Assembly: GCF_028293835.1 (NCBI RefSeq)
Contig: NZ_JAQGNX010000016.1
Location: 1-64,000, forward strand
Reading direction: 5' to 3'
DNA: 64,000 bases
Origin: Pseudomonas sp.
GTDB lineage: Bacteria > Pseudomonadota > Gammaproteobacteria > Pseudomonadales > Pseudomonadaceae
A program made the position numbers and the translations under genes. Under the pieces are notes generated by a model. That model was not told the DNA's origin, made no database searches, and saw only the letters and a program-made list of their open reading frames with translations. This document shows, piece after piece, positions 18,597 to 27,567 of the stretch (position 1 is the first letter of the stretch; every line of letters begins with the position of its first letter).

Positions 18597-19993
18597 GCGT
18601 TTCTCCCGGCTGGGCTCAGGGATTGACGGTGGGCACGATGACGGCTGGCGAAGTAGTAAATCGGCGAAATGACCACCAACCCAACGATCCAGGAAATGTC
18701 CGCGCCGCCCATGGCGTGTGCGATAAATCCGGTGTAAAGCTCGGTCGCCATGAACGGGATCTGCACCAGAATACCCAGCACGTAGCATCCCACCGCAGTC
18801 CAGTTGAAGTAGCCGTAGATGCCACCGTCACGGCGGAAGAACGAATCGACGTCGTAATTGCCATGGGCGATCAGGTAGTAGTCCACCAGGTTGATTGCGG
18901 TCCACGGCACCAGCACATACAACAGCAGCAGAATGAAGTTGGTGTAGTTGGCCATGAAATCATCCTGACCCAGCAGGGCCAAGGCCAGGGAAATCGAAAA
19001 CAGCACAAGCGCGGTTATCGCGCGGGACAGCGCCCCGGCCGACCATGTCGGGATGAGCGTCTGGCCGACGGTGATGGCAGAGAGTGTGCCGCAGTAGAGG
19101 TTCATGGCGTTGGTGGCGGCGATGCCAATGGAGAACACAGCCATGACCAGTGTCGCGATGCTGCCGGTCATTTCGATTAACCCGGCAATGATGTCGCCTT
19201 CAACGCTCAACCCGACGACAACGCCCAGAGCCATCGGCAATATCGAACCCAGGCAGCACCCCCAGTAGCTGGACCAGAACGCAGATCGGCCTCCGGTATC
19301 GGCCGGCATGTAGCGTGAGTAGTCCGAGACATAGGGCGCGTACGCCAGTTGCCACAAGGCCGCGATGGACAGTGTGCCGAGGAAGCCCTGCACATTGAAT
19401 TGGTTGCGTTGCAGGAAGTCGGCTGGCAGGCCATGCACACCGATAATCCAGATGAAACACAGCAGCAGGATCGCCCCGGACAGGTAGGACATCACGCGGG
19501 TATAGGCATGAATCAGACGATAGCCGAACACCGTCGCGACGACGCTTATCAGCCCCACTAAAACGATGCCCTGATTGGTGCTGAACAGCGGAAACCGACT
19601 GTGCAGTGATTGACCGCCCAGCACCAAATTAGAGGCGAAGAACCCCAGGTACATGATCACCACCAGTGCCACTACCAGCAACGAGCCGTAAGAGCCGAAC
19701 TGGCCGCGCGTCTGGACCATCTGCGGCACGCCCAACTGCGGACCCTGCGCTGAATGCAGGGCCATGAACACCCCGCCAATCAGGTTGCCAGCGATCAACG
19801 CGACCATGGCCGCCATGAAAGGCAGCTTGAACACGGTTACCGCCAAGGCTCCGGTGACCACGGTCAACAGCATAATGTTGGAGCCGAACCAGATAGTGAA
19901 CAAGTCGCGGGCGCGACCGTGGCGTTGATCCAGCGCAATGGGTTGAATGGTGCTTAGTTCAAGGGTTGCCGATTTTGAGTCGTTATTATTCAT
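18593..19993 (-). CDS. NCS1-family permease (cytosine/purine type)
   Basis: A 466-residue inner-membrane carrier with about 12 hydrophobic segments. The segment DLFTIWFGSNIMLLTVVTGA, followed by GNLIGGVFMALHSAQGPQLGVPQMVQTRGQFGSYGS, is the NCS1 hallmark, as in cytosine, allantoin and hydantoin carriers. DYSRYMPAD and NLVDYYLI are further family blocks. The ATG at 19993 is chosen; 15 further in-frame codons upstream lack conservation. Between the aldehyde dehydrogenase and GMC genes, coupled to the latter by ATGA. It probably imports the nitrogen-containing substrate of this operon. Confidence 0.88.
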   Translation of the reverse strand: MNNNDSKSATLELSTIQPIALDQRHGRARDLFTIWFGSNIMLLTVVTGALAVTVFKLPFMAAMVALIAGNLIGGVFMALHSAQGPQLGVPQMVQTRGQFGSYGSLLVVALVVIMYLGFFASNLVLGGQSLHSRFPLFSTNQGIVLVGLISVVATVFGYRLIHAYTRVMSYLSGAILLLCFIWIIGVHGLPADFLQRNQFNVQGFLGTLSIAALWQLAYAPYVSDYSRYMPADTGGRSAFWSSYWGCCLGSILPMALGVVVGLSVEGDIIAGLIEMTGSIATLVMAVFSIGIAATNAMNLYCGTLSAITVGQTLIPTWSAGALSRAITALVLFSISLALALLGQDDFMANYTNFILLLLYVLVPWTAINLVDYYLIAHGNYDVDSFFRRDGGIYGYFNWTAVGCYVLGILVQIPFMATELYTGFIAHAMGGADISWIVGLVVISPIYYFASRHRAHRQSLSPAGRNA

Positions 19994-20090
19994 GGGGTTC
20001 GTCCATTGGGGTATTGCCCGGGCAGATGATCCGGGCATAAATGGCTTTCATCGCGTCGGGTGCTCCTTTGTCATGCAAAGGACTTTCCGG

Positions 20091-21581
20091 TTAACGCAGT
20101 TGAAACCAGGTGGTTTTCAGCTGGGTGTACTTGTCGAATGAGTGCAGCGACAGATCCCGTCCAAAGCCCGATTGCTTGCCGCCGCCGAAAGGCACGCTGA
20201 CGTCCAGGGCGTCCACGGTGTTCACCGAAACGGTCCCCGCATTCAAACGGCCTGCGACGCGGTGCGCGCGGTTGAGGTCATCGGTCCAGACCGACGCCGC
20301 CAGTCCGTAGATATGGTCGTTGGCCAGTTGCACGGCCTGGTCCTCATCGTCGAAAGCGCTGACCGCCAGTACCGGGCCGAAGACTTCCTCGCGGGACAGG
20401 CGCATGTCCGGTCTTACGCCGGTGAACAGGGTGGGTTGAATGAAATTGTTCGAACCATTGATCATCCGGCGTTCACCGCCGGCCACTAGACGTGCACCAC
20501 TGGCGCCGGCTTCGGTGATGTAATTCATCACGCGCTCGGCTTGTCTGGCGTCAACGATGGCGCCCATCCTGCTCGCCGGATCGAGTGGGTCACCGGGCTG
20601 CCATTGGCGAGTTTTTTCGATCAGACGCTCGACGAACTCGTCGTGAATGGACCGCTGCACCAACAAGCGTGAATTTGCCGAGCACACCTCGCCCTGATTG
20701 AAAAAGATCCCGAAAGCGGCTTTCTCGGCCGCCAGGTCCAGGTCCTGACAATCATCGAACACCAGGTTCGGGCTTTTACCGCCGCATTCCAACCAGACTT
20801 GTTTGAGGTTGGAGTTCGCCGAGTACTGCATGAAGTACTTGCCGACTTGGGTCGAGCCCGTGAACACCAGCGCGTCGACGTCCGGGTGCAGGCCCAGGGC
20901 ACGGCCTGCCTGTTCGCCCAGCCCGGTCACAACGTTGAACACGCCCTCCGGAACCCCGGCTTGCAACGCCAGTTCAGCCAGGCGCAGTGCAGAGAAAGGT
21001 GACTGCTCGGCAGGTTTCAGGATCACGCTGTTACCCGCCGCCAGTGCGGGGGCGAGTTTCCAGGCGGCCATGTCCAACGGGAAATTCCAAGGGACCACGG
21101 CGGCGATGACGCCCAGCGGAGCCCGAGTGATTGTGGCCAGTACATCGCGTCCGGTCGGCGCGACCTGGTCGTACAGCTTGTCGAGGCTTTCGGCGTACCA
21201 GGCAAACACCTGCGCGGCACCGGGGACGTCTATGGTGTAGGCGTCCATGACCGGTTTGCCCATGCTCAGCGAGTCGAGCAACGCCAGCTCTTCGCGATGG
21301 GCAAGAATCAGTTGGGACAAGCTCAGAAGGATGCCCTTGCGCTCCCGAGGCGCCATGCGCGCCCACGGCCCGGTCTCGAAAGCCTTGCGAGCGACGCCGA
21401 CGGCCAGGTCAATGTCGACCTCGGAGCAGGCAGTGACACGGGCGAGCAGGGTGTTGGTGGCCGGATTGATCACCGCGAACGTCTTGCCGTCCTGTGAGTA
21501 GTGGGACCTTCCACCGATGTGTGCTGCGTCGATAAACTGTTGTTTTCTTGCCAGGCTTTGCCAGGTGTTCAGGTCAGTCAC
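20091..21581 (-). CDS. Aldehyde dehydrogenase, PuuC/KauB-like
   Basis: A 496-residue NAD(P)-dependent aldehyde dehydrogenase. The general base is in LECGGKSPNLVF and the catalytic Cys in FNQGEVCSANSRL; the family run VVPWNFPLDMAAWKLAPALA and FTGSTQVGKYF are intact, as is the C-terminal SFDKYTQLKTTW. It most resembles gamma-glutamyl-aminobutyraldehyde dehydrogenases (PuuC/KauB), which act on omega-amino aldehydes. GTG at 21581 follows GGAG at 7 bases and gives normal length; the GTG at 21617 is an alternative. First gene of the operon with the permease and GMC oxidoreductase; divergent from a LysR gene. Confidence 0.9.
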   Translation of the reverse strand: MTDLNTWQSLARKQQFIDAAHIGGRSHYSQDGKTFAVINPATNTLLARVTACSEVDIDLAVGVARKAFETGPWARMAPRERKGILLSLSQLILAHREELALLDSLSMGKPVMDAYTIDVPGAAQVFAWYAESLDKLYDQVAPTGRDVLATITRAPLGVIAAVVPWNFPLDMAAWKLAPALAAGNSVILKPAEQSPFSALRLAELALQAGVPEGVFNVVTGLGEQAGRALGLHPDVDALVFTGSTQVGKYFMQYSANSNLKQVWLECGGKSPNLVFDDCQDLDLAAEKAAFGIFFNQGEVCSANSRLLVQRSIHDEFVERLIEKTRQWQPGDPLDPASRMGAIVDARQAERVMNYITEAGASGARLVAGGERRMINGSNNFIQPTLFTGVRPDMRLSREEVFGPVLAVSAFDDEDQAVQLANDHIYGLAASVWTDDLNRAHRVAGRLNAGTVSVNTVDALDVSVPFGGGKQSGFGRDLSLHSFDKYTQLKTTWFQLR

Positions 21582-21994
21582 TGCATTCTCCAAGTAGCCG
21601 GTAAAGGCTACGTCCACGATCAGTTGTGCCGATAGTGGGCCAAGTGTCCAAGGCAGGAAATTAGTAAAAATGTGTTCGCTATCGATAAAAAAACTCGCCA
21701 GTGCTGCGCGGTTTTGGTGCGTGATGGACCCTGAGCGAGGGCAGGTTTTTTAGCATCAAGCGCCAAGAAATTGCTTGTTTCCCGCCCAGCGGGAACGTCG
21801 CAGAATCCATACGCGCCTTGGTTGCCAGTCGGCCCGATTCTTGAAGGGTCGTACAGAACTTCTCAATGGCGTCACGGGCCAGTGATCCTGGCGAATGGCC
21901 GCCGTTTATGGGCGATCAACTACGCTGTGGATCGACCACAGGCGTCGTTGCCACGCCCCGTTTTGATGCAAGATCCACCCCCTGCGAGGTATCG
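21582..21994. other. Divergent control region, aldehyde dehydrogenase / LysR (413 bases)
   Basis: No supported gene. It separates the minus-strand oxidation operon from the plus-strand LysR gene, so it should hold both promoters and the LysR operator. An AT-rich patch around 21660-21700 (GTAAAAATGTG and ATCGATAAAAAAACT) is the likeliest promoter zone; no clean palindrome was found. Confidence 0.4.
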
Positions 21995-22909
21995 ATGGCA
22001 GCTTACAACCTGCGACAACTCAAATATTTTGTCACCACCGTCGAGTGCGGCAGCGTGGCTGAAGCGTCCCGCAAGCTCTATATCGCACAGCCCTCGGTAT
22101 CGACCGCCATCAAGCAGCTGGAAGAGAGCTTCGCTGTGCAGCTGTTCATTCGCCATCACGCTCAAGGGGTCTCACTGACGCCCAGTGGCGCGCGTTTCTA
22201 CCGCAAGGCGCAGGAGCTATTGCGGGTTGCCCATGAGTTCGAGCAAAACGCGCTGGCCGACAACGATGTAGTCTCCGGGCAAATCGACATCGGCTGTTTT
22301 GAAACCGTTGCGCCGCTGTATTTGCCACGCCTGATTGCGGGATTTCGTGATCGCTGGCCAGGGGTAGAAATACGTATTCGTGACGGAGAGCAGCAGGAGC
22401 TGGTTCAGGCGTTGACCTCGGGGAGCATCGATCTGGCGATACTCTATGAACATGATCTGGACAGTACCATCGACACCGCGCCGCTGATGACACCGCAGCA
22501 GCCCTATGCGTTATTGCCCGAGGGGCACCGGTTTGCTCACCAGGCGAAAGTGTCGCTCAACGATTTGGTGCTGGAACCTATGGTGCTGCTGGACGTGCAG
22601 CCCAGCCGCACCTACTTTGTGAGCATCTTCGAAGAACGTGGGCTGACCCCGCATATTCTGTTCAGCTCACCTTCCATTGAGATGGTTCGCGGTATGGTCG
22701 GGCGCGGATTCGGCTTTTCGATCCTGGTGACTCGACCGCATTCCGAGTACACCTACGACGGGCAGAAAGTGGTATGCGTGCCTTTGGCCGAGCAGGTCAC
22801 CGGTTCAGGGTTGGCAGCGGCGTGGCTGCGCAGGTCGCAATTGACCAAGCCCGCTCAATTGTTCGTCGATCATTGCCGCGAAGTATTGGCGCCCAAACAG
22901 GACGCCTGA
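21995..22909 (+). CDS. LysR-family transcriptional regulator
   Basis: A 304-residue LysR protein from ATG 21995, which follows GCGAGG. The HTH (NLRQLKYFVTTVECGSVAEA, SRKLYIAQPSVSTAIKQLE) is at residues 4-60 and the effector domain starts with GQIDIGCFETVAPLYLP. It stands between the GMC/permease/aldehyde dehydrogenase operon (divergent) and the ArgE-DUF1028-RidA-aminotransferase genes (convergent), so it could govern the first of these. Ligand unknown. The 43 codons before the chosen start are not family-like. Confidence 0.88.
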   Translation: MAAYNLRQLKYFVTTVECGSVAEASRKLYIAQPSVSTAIKQLEESFAVQLFIRHHAQGVSLTPSGARFYRKAQELLRVAHEFEQNALADNDVVSGQIDIGCFETVAPLYLPRLIAGFRDRWPGVEIRIRDGEQQELVQALTSGSIDLAILYEHDLDSTIDTAPLMTPQQPYALLPEGHRFAHQAKVSLNDLVLEPMVLLDVQPSRTYFVSIFEERGLTPHILFSSPSIEMVRGMVGRGFGFSILVTRPHSEYTYDGQKVVCVPLAEQVTGSGLAAAWLRRSQLTKPAQLFVDHCREVLAPKQDA

Positions 22910-22911
22910 GA

Positions 22912-24063
22912 TTAGCTGTGCAGGGACTGCGCTATGCGTTCGAGCATGGCGTCGCAGGCGTTCAATTGCTCGATGCTGATGAATTCATCGGGCTTGTGGC
23001 CCTGGTCCATGCTGCCCGGGCCGCATACCACTGTCGCGATCCCAATGGCATCGAACAAGCCACCTTCAGTGCCAAACGCAACCGTGGTGAACTCCCCTGA
23101 GCCACAGAACTGCGCAATCAACTGCGCCGCCTGGCTTTGGGCATCAGTGGCCAGCCCCGGATAGGCCGACAGCTCGGAAAACCGAATGGCGCTGCCGGCG
23201 TCCACAGCGAGCATCCGCGGCAGGACTTGCTCTTGGGCATAACGCTCAAGCTGTTCAGCCACTTCCCGCGGATTTTGCGCGGGGAGGGCGCGCACTTCGA
23301 AATCGAAGCGACAATCAGCGGGGACGATGTTGAGCGCTTTTCCTCCGCTGATTGTTCCGGTCTGCACCGTGGAGAAAGGCGGGTCGAAACGCGGGTCGTG
23401 CAGCTCGGGGGCGCGCAGGCGCGAGCCGATCCGGCCCAGTTCGCCAATCAACTCGGCAGCGTATTCAATTGCATTGACGCCCTGGGGCGCATACGCCGAG
23501 TGACACGCTGCGCCGTGAACATCGCAACGCATGGCCAATTTACCTTTGTGGCCCAACACCGGCTTGAGCTCCGTAGGTTCGCCAATGATGCACAACACAG
23601 GTGTGTGAGGTCGCTGTTCGAGTTCGGCAAGCAGCGAGCGTACGCCCAGGCAACCGACTTCTTCGTCATAAGACAGGGCGATGTGTACCGGCATGCGCAG
23701 GGGGGCTGCCAGCAGTTTTGGCACCGCGGCCAGCACGCAGGCAATGTAACCCTTCATGTCGGTGGTGCCGCGTCCGTAAAGCTTGCCCTGTTTTTCTGTC
23801 AACTCGAACGGCGCAACGGTCCAGGCTTGTCCATCCACGGGGACCACGTCGGTGTGGCCGGAAAGCACAATGCCGGGGCGATCATCCGGGCCCAGGGTGG
23901 CGAAAAGGTTGGCCTTGCTGTGGTCGTCATTGAAGATCAGTTCGCAAGGTACGTCCAATCGGGTCAGGTACTCGCGCACGAACTCGATCAGGTGCAGGTT
24001 CGATTCGCGGCTCGTGGTGTCGAACCCGACCAACGTGGCTAACAGGTCTTGGCTGCTGCTCAT
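22912..24063 (-). CDS. M20-family deacylase, acetylornithine deacetylase-like
   Basis: A 383-residue M20 metallo-amidohydrolase of the ArgE/DapE group. Metal and catalytic residues are seen in SGHTDVVPVDG (His, catalytic Asp), GRGTTDMKGY (bridging Asp), LSYDEEVGCLG (general base and ligand Glu), CIIGEPTELKP and the C-terminal MDQGHKPDEF (last His). Closest in style to ArgE. In this setting (DUF1028, RidA, aminotransferase upstream on the same strand) it more likely removes an acyl group from an amino acid or polyamine breakdown intermediate than makes ornithine. Its start touches the DUF1028 stop (TAAATG). Confidence 0.85.
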   Translation of the reverse strand: MSSSQDLLATLVGFDTTSRESNLHLIEFVREYLTRLDVPCELIFNDDHSKANLFATLGPDDRPGIVLSGHTDVVPVDGQAWTVAPFELTEKQGKLYGRGTTDMKGYIACVLAAVPKLLAAPLRMPVHIALSYDEEVGCLGVRSLLAELEQRPHTPVLCIIGEPTELKPVLGHKGKLAMRCDVHGAACHSAYAPQGVNAIEYAAELIGELGRIGSRLRAPELHDPRFDPPFSTVQTGTISGGKALNIVPADCRFDFEVRALPAQNPREVAEQLERYAQEQVLPRMLAVDAGSAIRFSELSAYPGLATDAQSQAAQLIAQFCGSGEFTTVAFGTEGGLFDAIGIATVVCGPGSMDQGHKPDEFISIEQLNACDAMLERIAQSLHS

Positions 24064-24738
24064 TTACTCATCACCTGGCACTCCGTAACTTGGGGCCTTG
24101 GTCGGATCCAGGGCGCGGACGATGTAATCTTGCATCTGCGGACGGTAAGCCGTCCACAGTTGTGCCAGTTTCCCGATTGGGTCTTCGTCCGCCCAGTCAA
24201 CGCGCAGATCGACGATGGGCCAGGTCAACTCGCCCACCACCACCAACGCGGCAGAATGCACGGGGCCCGCTTCGCCGCCGGCGGCCAGTGCTGCTTGCAT
24301 GGCGGCCAATAGGCGCTCGGCCAATTGCCCGCCGCTGGTCTCGAAGGTATGAACCAGGGTCTCAATGACCGACCTGTCCGCCAGCATGTTGCCGGCGCCC
24401 ACGCACTGTTCTCCGGCCAGTGCGTTATGCGTGCCGAGGGTCTCACGGCCACTGAAATGCGCGGTTCGCCCCAGATGATCGATGGCCGTCAGTTGGCGAA
24501 ACTGGCTGTAACCGTTGCGGGTCAGCGCGCTGTCTAACGCCTGAGAAGGAGACAGACCGCTCTCCATCAGGTCAAGTACCTGAGGACCCAGGGCGGGGAG
24601 GGTGATGTTCTGCGTGGCGACTGCCCCTACGCCCGGACGTAACCATGGACAACGGGCACCCACGGCGATGCTCGAGGAACTGATGGCAATGCCCAGTTGG
24701 CCTGTCTCGGCGCAACGGCCGACGATTGAAAACGTCAT
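24064..24738 (-). CDS. DUF1028-family protein
   Basis: A 224-residue member of DUF1028, which has an Ntn-hydrolase-like fold; the conserved N-terminus MTFSIVGRCAETGQLGIAIS and the block VGARCPWLRPGVGAVATQN are present, with LTRNGYSQFRQL and GNML in the centre. The family's biochemical role is not established to my knowledge; members often sit beside RidA and M20 peptidases in amino-acid or pyrimidine/amide breakdown clusters, as here. Immediately joined to the ArgE-like gene and 15 bases after RidA, so one operon. Confidence 0.88.
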   Translation of the reverse strand: MTFSIVGRCAETGQLGIAISSSSIAVGARCPWLRPGVGAVATQNITLPALGPQVLDLMESGLSPSQALDSALTRNGYSQFRQLTAIDHLGRTAHFSGRETLGTHNALAGEQCVGAGNMLADRSVIETLVHTFETSGGQLAERLLAAMQAALAAGGEAGPVHSAALVVVGELTWPIVDLRVDWADEDPIGKLAQLWTAYRPQMQDYIVRALDPTKAPSYGVPGDE

Positions 24739-24753
24739 GGTGTGTTCGCCCTT

Positions 24754-25182
24754 TTAGGAAATGACAGCTTCCGGGATGACTGCAATCACGTCGATCTCCA
24801 TTAGCCACTCCGGTTGCCCCAGCCCGGAAATCACCAGCCCGGTGGAGATGGGAAAGACGCCTTTGAGCCATTTCCCCACTTCCTGGTAGACCGGCTCCCG
24901 GTAGCGGGGGTCGATCAGGTAGGTGGTGGTCTTGACGATATGGCTCAGGTCGCTGCCAGCTTCCTCGAGCAGTTGCTTGACGTTTTTCATCGCCTGTTCG
25001 GCTTGGGCACGAGGGTCGCCGAGGCCGACGAGGTTGCCTTCAAAATCGGTGCCGATCTGGCCGCGAACATAGACGGTGTTGCCTGCGCGCACGGCCTGGC
25101 AGAGGTCGTTATCCAGAGACTGGTTCGGATAGGTCTCTTTGGTGTTGAACATGCGAATGCGTGTGTGGGTAGGTTGGGTCAT
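24754..25182 (-). CDS. RidA-family (YjgF/YER057c/UK114) protein
   Basis: A 142-residue RidA-like protein; the core fold runs VYVRGQIGTDFEG, then DPRAQAEQAMKNVKQLLEEAGSDLSHIVKTTTYL and MEIDVIAVI. RidA enzymes hydrolyse reactive enamine/imine intermediates to 2-oxo acids and ammonia, or act as divergent clan members with specialised roles. It is in the same operon as DUF1028, the ArgE-like deacylase and probably the aminotransferase upstream (128 bases), fitting clean-up of an imine in an amine-breakdown route. Confidence 0.88.
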   Translation of the reverse strand: MTQPTHTRIRMFNTKETYPNQSLDNDLCQAVRAGNTVYVRGQIGTDFEGNLVGLGDPRAQAEQAMKNVKQLLEEAGSDLSHIVKTTTYLIDPRYREPVYQEVGKWLKGVFPISTGLVISGLGQPEWLMEIDVIAVIPEAVIS

Positions 25183-25309
25183 CCACGTTTCCTCTTGCGA
25201 CAGTGTTGGTTGGACAGGGCTTCATTCTGTCCATGGGCTGCCGCCGGCGAAACGAGGTTTTTTGTAGTGCTTGATTAAGTAAATGATGGTTAGTGAGGTG
25301 TGCACACCA

Positions 25310-26692
25310 TCAAAGCCTCCCATATTCCCGCGCCGTCCGATCAACCGCGATGCGGGTCTTGTCCACCAGTTCATCGAGTTCTGCGCGTGTTGCCACCAGG
25401 GCCGGGGCCATGATCATGCGCCCAAGGGTCGAGCGAATGATGATGCCTTCCTCGAAGCCGATGGTGCGGCAGCGCCAGGCGATATCGTTCTCGTTGACGA
25501 AGCGTTTGCGGGTGGCCTTGTCCTCGGCAAACTGCAGGGCAGCGACCAGGCCTACGCCTTGAATCTCACCCACCAACGGATGGCCGCTGAATACCTCTCG
25601 CAAGCAGTTTTGCAAGTAGGGACCCGTGTCGTCTCTTACCTGTGTCACTACCCCCTCATCACGCAGCGCCTTAAGGTTGGCAATCGCCACGGCAGCGGCA
25701 ACCGGGTGTCCGGAATAGGTGAGGCCGTGGGCAAACACGCCGCCTTTTTCCACCAACGCTTCTGCCATGCGCCGGGAAAGAATCAATCCACCCATGGGGA
25801 TGTAGCCGGAGGTGAGGCCCTTGGCAATGGACAGGGTGTCGGGTTCGAATCCGAAGGTCTGGTGGGCAAACCATTCACCGGTCCTGCCGAAACCGCCGAT
25901 CACTTCGTCGGCGCATAACAGCACGTCGTGTTGGCGGCAGATACGTTGGATCTCGGGCCAATAGGTGGTGGGTGGAATGATCATTCCACCCGCGCCCTGG
26001 AATGGCTCGGCAACGAAGGCGGCGACTTTGTCCGCGCCCAGTTCGAGGATTTTCTCCTCCAGTTGACGGGCTGCCCGCAGGCCGAACGCTTCGGGGCTCA
26101 AGTCGCCTTCATGGGCGTACCAGTAAGGTTCGTCAATGTGCGCTACATCGGGAATCGTGCCGCCCATTTCATGCATGAACTTCATACCGCCGAGTGCCGT
26201 CGCGGCCAACGTGGAGCCGTGATAACCGTTCCAGCGACCGATCATGACTTTCTTTTCCGGTTTGCCCATCACCTGCCAGAACCTGCGAACCGTGCGGATC
26301 AATACCTCATTGGCTTCGGAACCCGAGTTGGTATAAATCGCGTGGCTGTAATGCTTGGGCAGCAGGCTGAACAGCAACTCAGACAGCTCGATCACGGCCG
26401 GGTGGGTGGTGTGAAAAAACATGTTGTAGTAGGGCAGCTGCTCCATCTGCGCAAAGGCTGCGGCGGCCAAATCCTTGCGTCCATAACCGAGGTTGGTGCA
26501 CCACAGGCCCGACATGCCATCCAGGTAATGTTTGCCGTCGTTATCCCACAACGACAGGCGTTCGCCGCGAACCATGACGCGTGGCCCTTCCTCGTTCAGC
26601 GATTTCTGATCAACGAAGGCATGGATATGGTGGGCTGCGTCGGAGGTTTGGTAGTCACGGGTTGTGCGGATTTGATTGGGTTCTACGGACAT
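25310..26692 (-). CDS. Class III aminotransferase, putrescine/polyamine:pyruvate type
   Basis: A 460-residue PLP-dependent fold-type I aminotransferase. SGLWCTNLGYGRKDLAAAA and YYNMFFHTTHPAVIEL are typical of omega-aminotransferases such as SpuC (putrescine-pyruvate) and beta-alanine-pyruvate enzymes; TNSGSEANE binds PLP phosphate, LCADEVIGGFGRTG contains the ring-stacking Asp, and SIAKGLTSGYIPMGG holds the Schiff-base Lys. ATG 26692 follows CAGGAG. Divergent from a TetR gene with a palindrome between, so probably TetR-repressed. Expected to turn an omega-amine into an aldehyde, feeding an aldehyde dehydrogenase. Confidence 0.88.
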   Translation of the reverse strand: MSVEPNQIRTTRDYQTSDAAHHIHAFVDQKSLNEEGPRVMVRGERLSLWDNDGKHYLDGMSGLWCTNLGYGRKDLAAAAFAQMEQLPYYNMFFHTTHPAVIELSELLFSLLPKHYSHAIYTNSGSEANEVLIRTVRRFWQVMGKPEKKVMIGRWNGYHGSTLAATALGGMKFMHEMGGTIPDVAHIDEPYWYAHEGDLSPEAFGLRAARQLEEKILELGADKVAAFVAEPFQGAGGMIIPPTTYWPEIQRICRQHDVLLCADEVIGGFGRTGEWFAHQTFGFEPDTLSIAKGLTSGYIPMGGLILSRRMAEALVEKGGVFAHGLTYSGHPVAAAVAIANLKALRDEGVVTQVRDDTGPYLQNCLREVFSGHPLVGEIQGVGLVAALQFAEDKATRKRFVNENDIAWRCRTIGFEEGIIIRSTLGRMIMAPALVATRAELDELVDKTRIAVDRTAREYGRL

Positions 26693-26740
26693 GACGTGTC
26701 TCCTGAGGTCGACTGGGTGTGCGTAATATTTGTCACCTAA

Positions 26741-26765
26741 AAATATTTTTGTAAACAAAATATTT
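26741..26765. promoter_or_regulatory. AT-rich inverted repeat, candidate TetR operator
   Basis: AAATATTTTTGT (26741-26752) and ACAAAATATTT (26755-26765) form a near-perfect palindrome with the core TTTTGT-AA-ACAAAA. It is the only strong palindrome between the divergent aminotransferase (26692) and TetR (26837) genes and probably overlaps both promoters. Confidence 0.5.
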
Positions 26766-26836
26766 GTTGTAGGAAAATTTTGTTGTTAAAAAGCACCAAT
26801 AGACTCAGCCACATCAATCAGCACGGCAGGCACGTA

Positions 26837-27442
26837 ATGACCGGACTCAGAGAACGACAGAAAGGGCAGCGCAGGCAGCTGATTGCGGACGCAGCGCTGG
26901 AGCTTTTCAAGGCCCATGGGTTTGTCGCCACCACGCTGGAACAGATCGCCAACCAAGCCGGGGTGTCGGCGCCGACGGTCGTGAATTACTTCGGTGGCAA
27001 GCAGGAAATACTGCTGGCGCTGCTCAAAGAGCCCGACGAACAAGCCATGCGTGAGGCCCGCTCGCGACTGGACGAAAACTCCGACCCGGTGGATGCCTTA
27101 TGTGAACTCGAAGGACTGATGACCACTTACCAATTGCGTGCCATGCCGGCATCTCTTTGGCGTGAACTTGCCCCGTTTCTGTTCACCGGCGAGCTTTCCG
27201 AGACGTTTCATCCCTGGAACCTGGCAGTGGTTGAAGAAACCAAAGCGCTGCTACTGCATTTCCAGGAGCAGGGCGTGCTCAGGGAGTCGATCGACTTGGA
27301 GGTGGCGGCAACCGTGTTCAATCAGTACGCCAATATGGCGTTTATTCGTCTGGCGACCGAAGCCACGCCCGATAGAGAGGCACATGCCAGGCACATGCGT
27401 AGCGTCCTCAGCCTGATGTGCCATGGAATGCTGAAGGGCTGA
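26837..27442 (+). CDS. TetR-family transcriptional repressor
   Basis: A 201-residue TetR protein. The HTH is at residues 8-55 (QRRQLIADAALELFKAHGF, TTLEQIANQAGVSAPTVVNYFGGKQEIL); the remainder is the helical ligand and dimer domain (WRELAPFLFTGELSETFHPW). The ATG at 26837 is used rather than the upstream frame start because family members begin about 10 residues before the first helix. Divergent from the aminotransferase; likely represses it and itself through the palindrome at 26741-26765. Confidence 0.87.
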   Translation: MTGLRERQKGQRRQLIADAALELFKAHGFVATTLEQIANQAGVSAPTVVNYFGGKQEILLALLKEPDEQAMREARSRLDENSDPVDALCELEGLMTTYQLRAMPASLWRELAPFLFTGELSETFHPWNLAVVEETKALLLHFQEQGVLRESIDLEVAATVFNQYANMAFIRLATEATPDREAHARHMRSVLSLMCHGMLKG

Positions 27443-27567
27443 ACCCTTGCCAACGTTTTGTACAGAACCTAGCTTTTTCCTGCCCTGCGACGACAAAAAT
27501 CATAATTTCGCTATCCGCTGTATCTGAACAGAATGCGTGAACACCCGCCTTCGAGAAGGACGCAGAG

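Noticed and set aside
23137-24042. 301-codon plus-strand frame opposite the ArgE-like gene
   Set aside because: Antisense shadow; the minus strand has all M20 metal residues.
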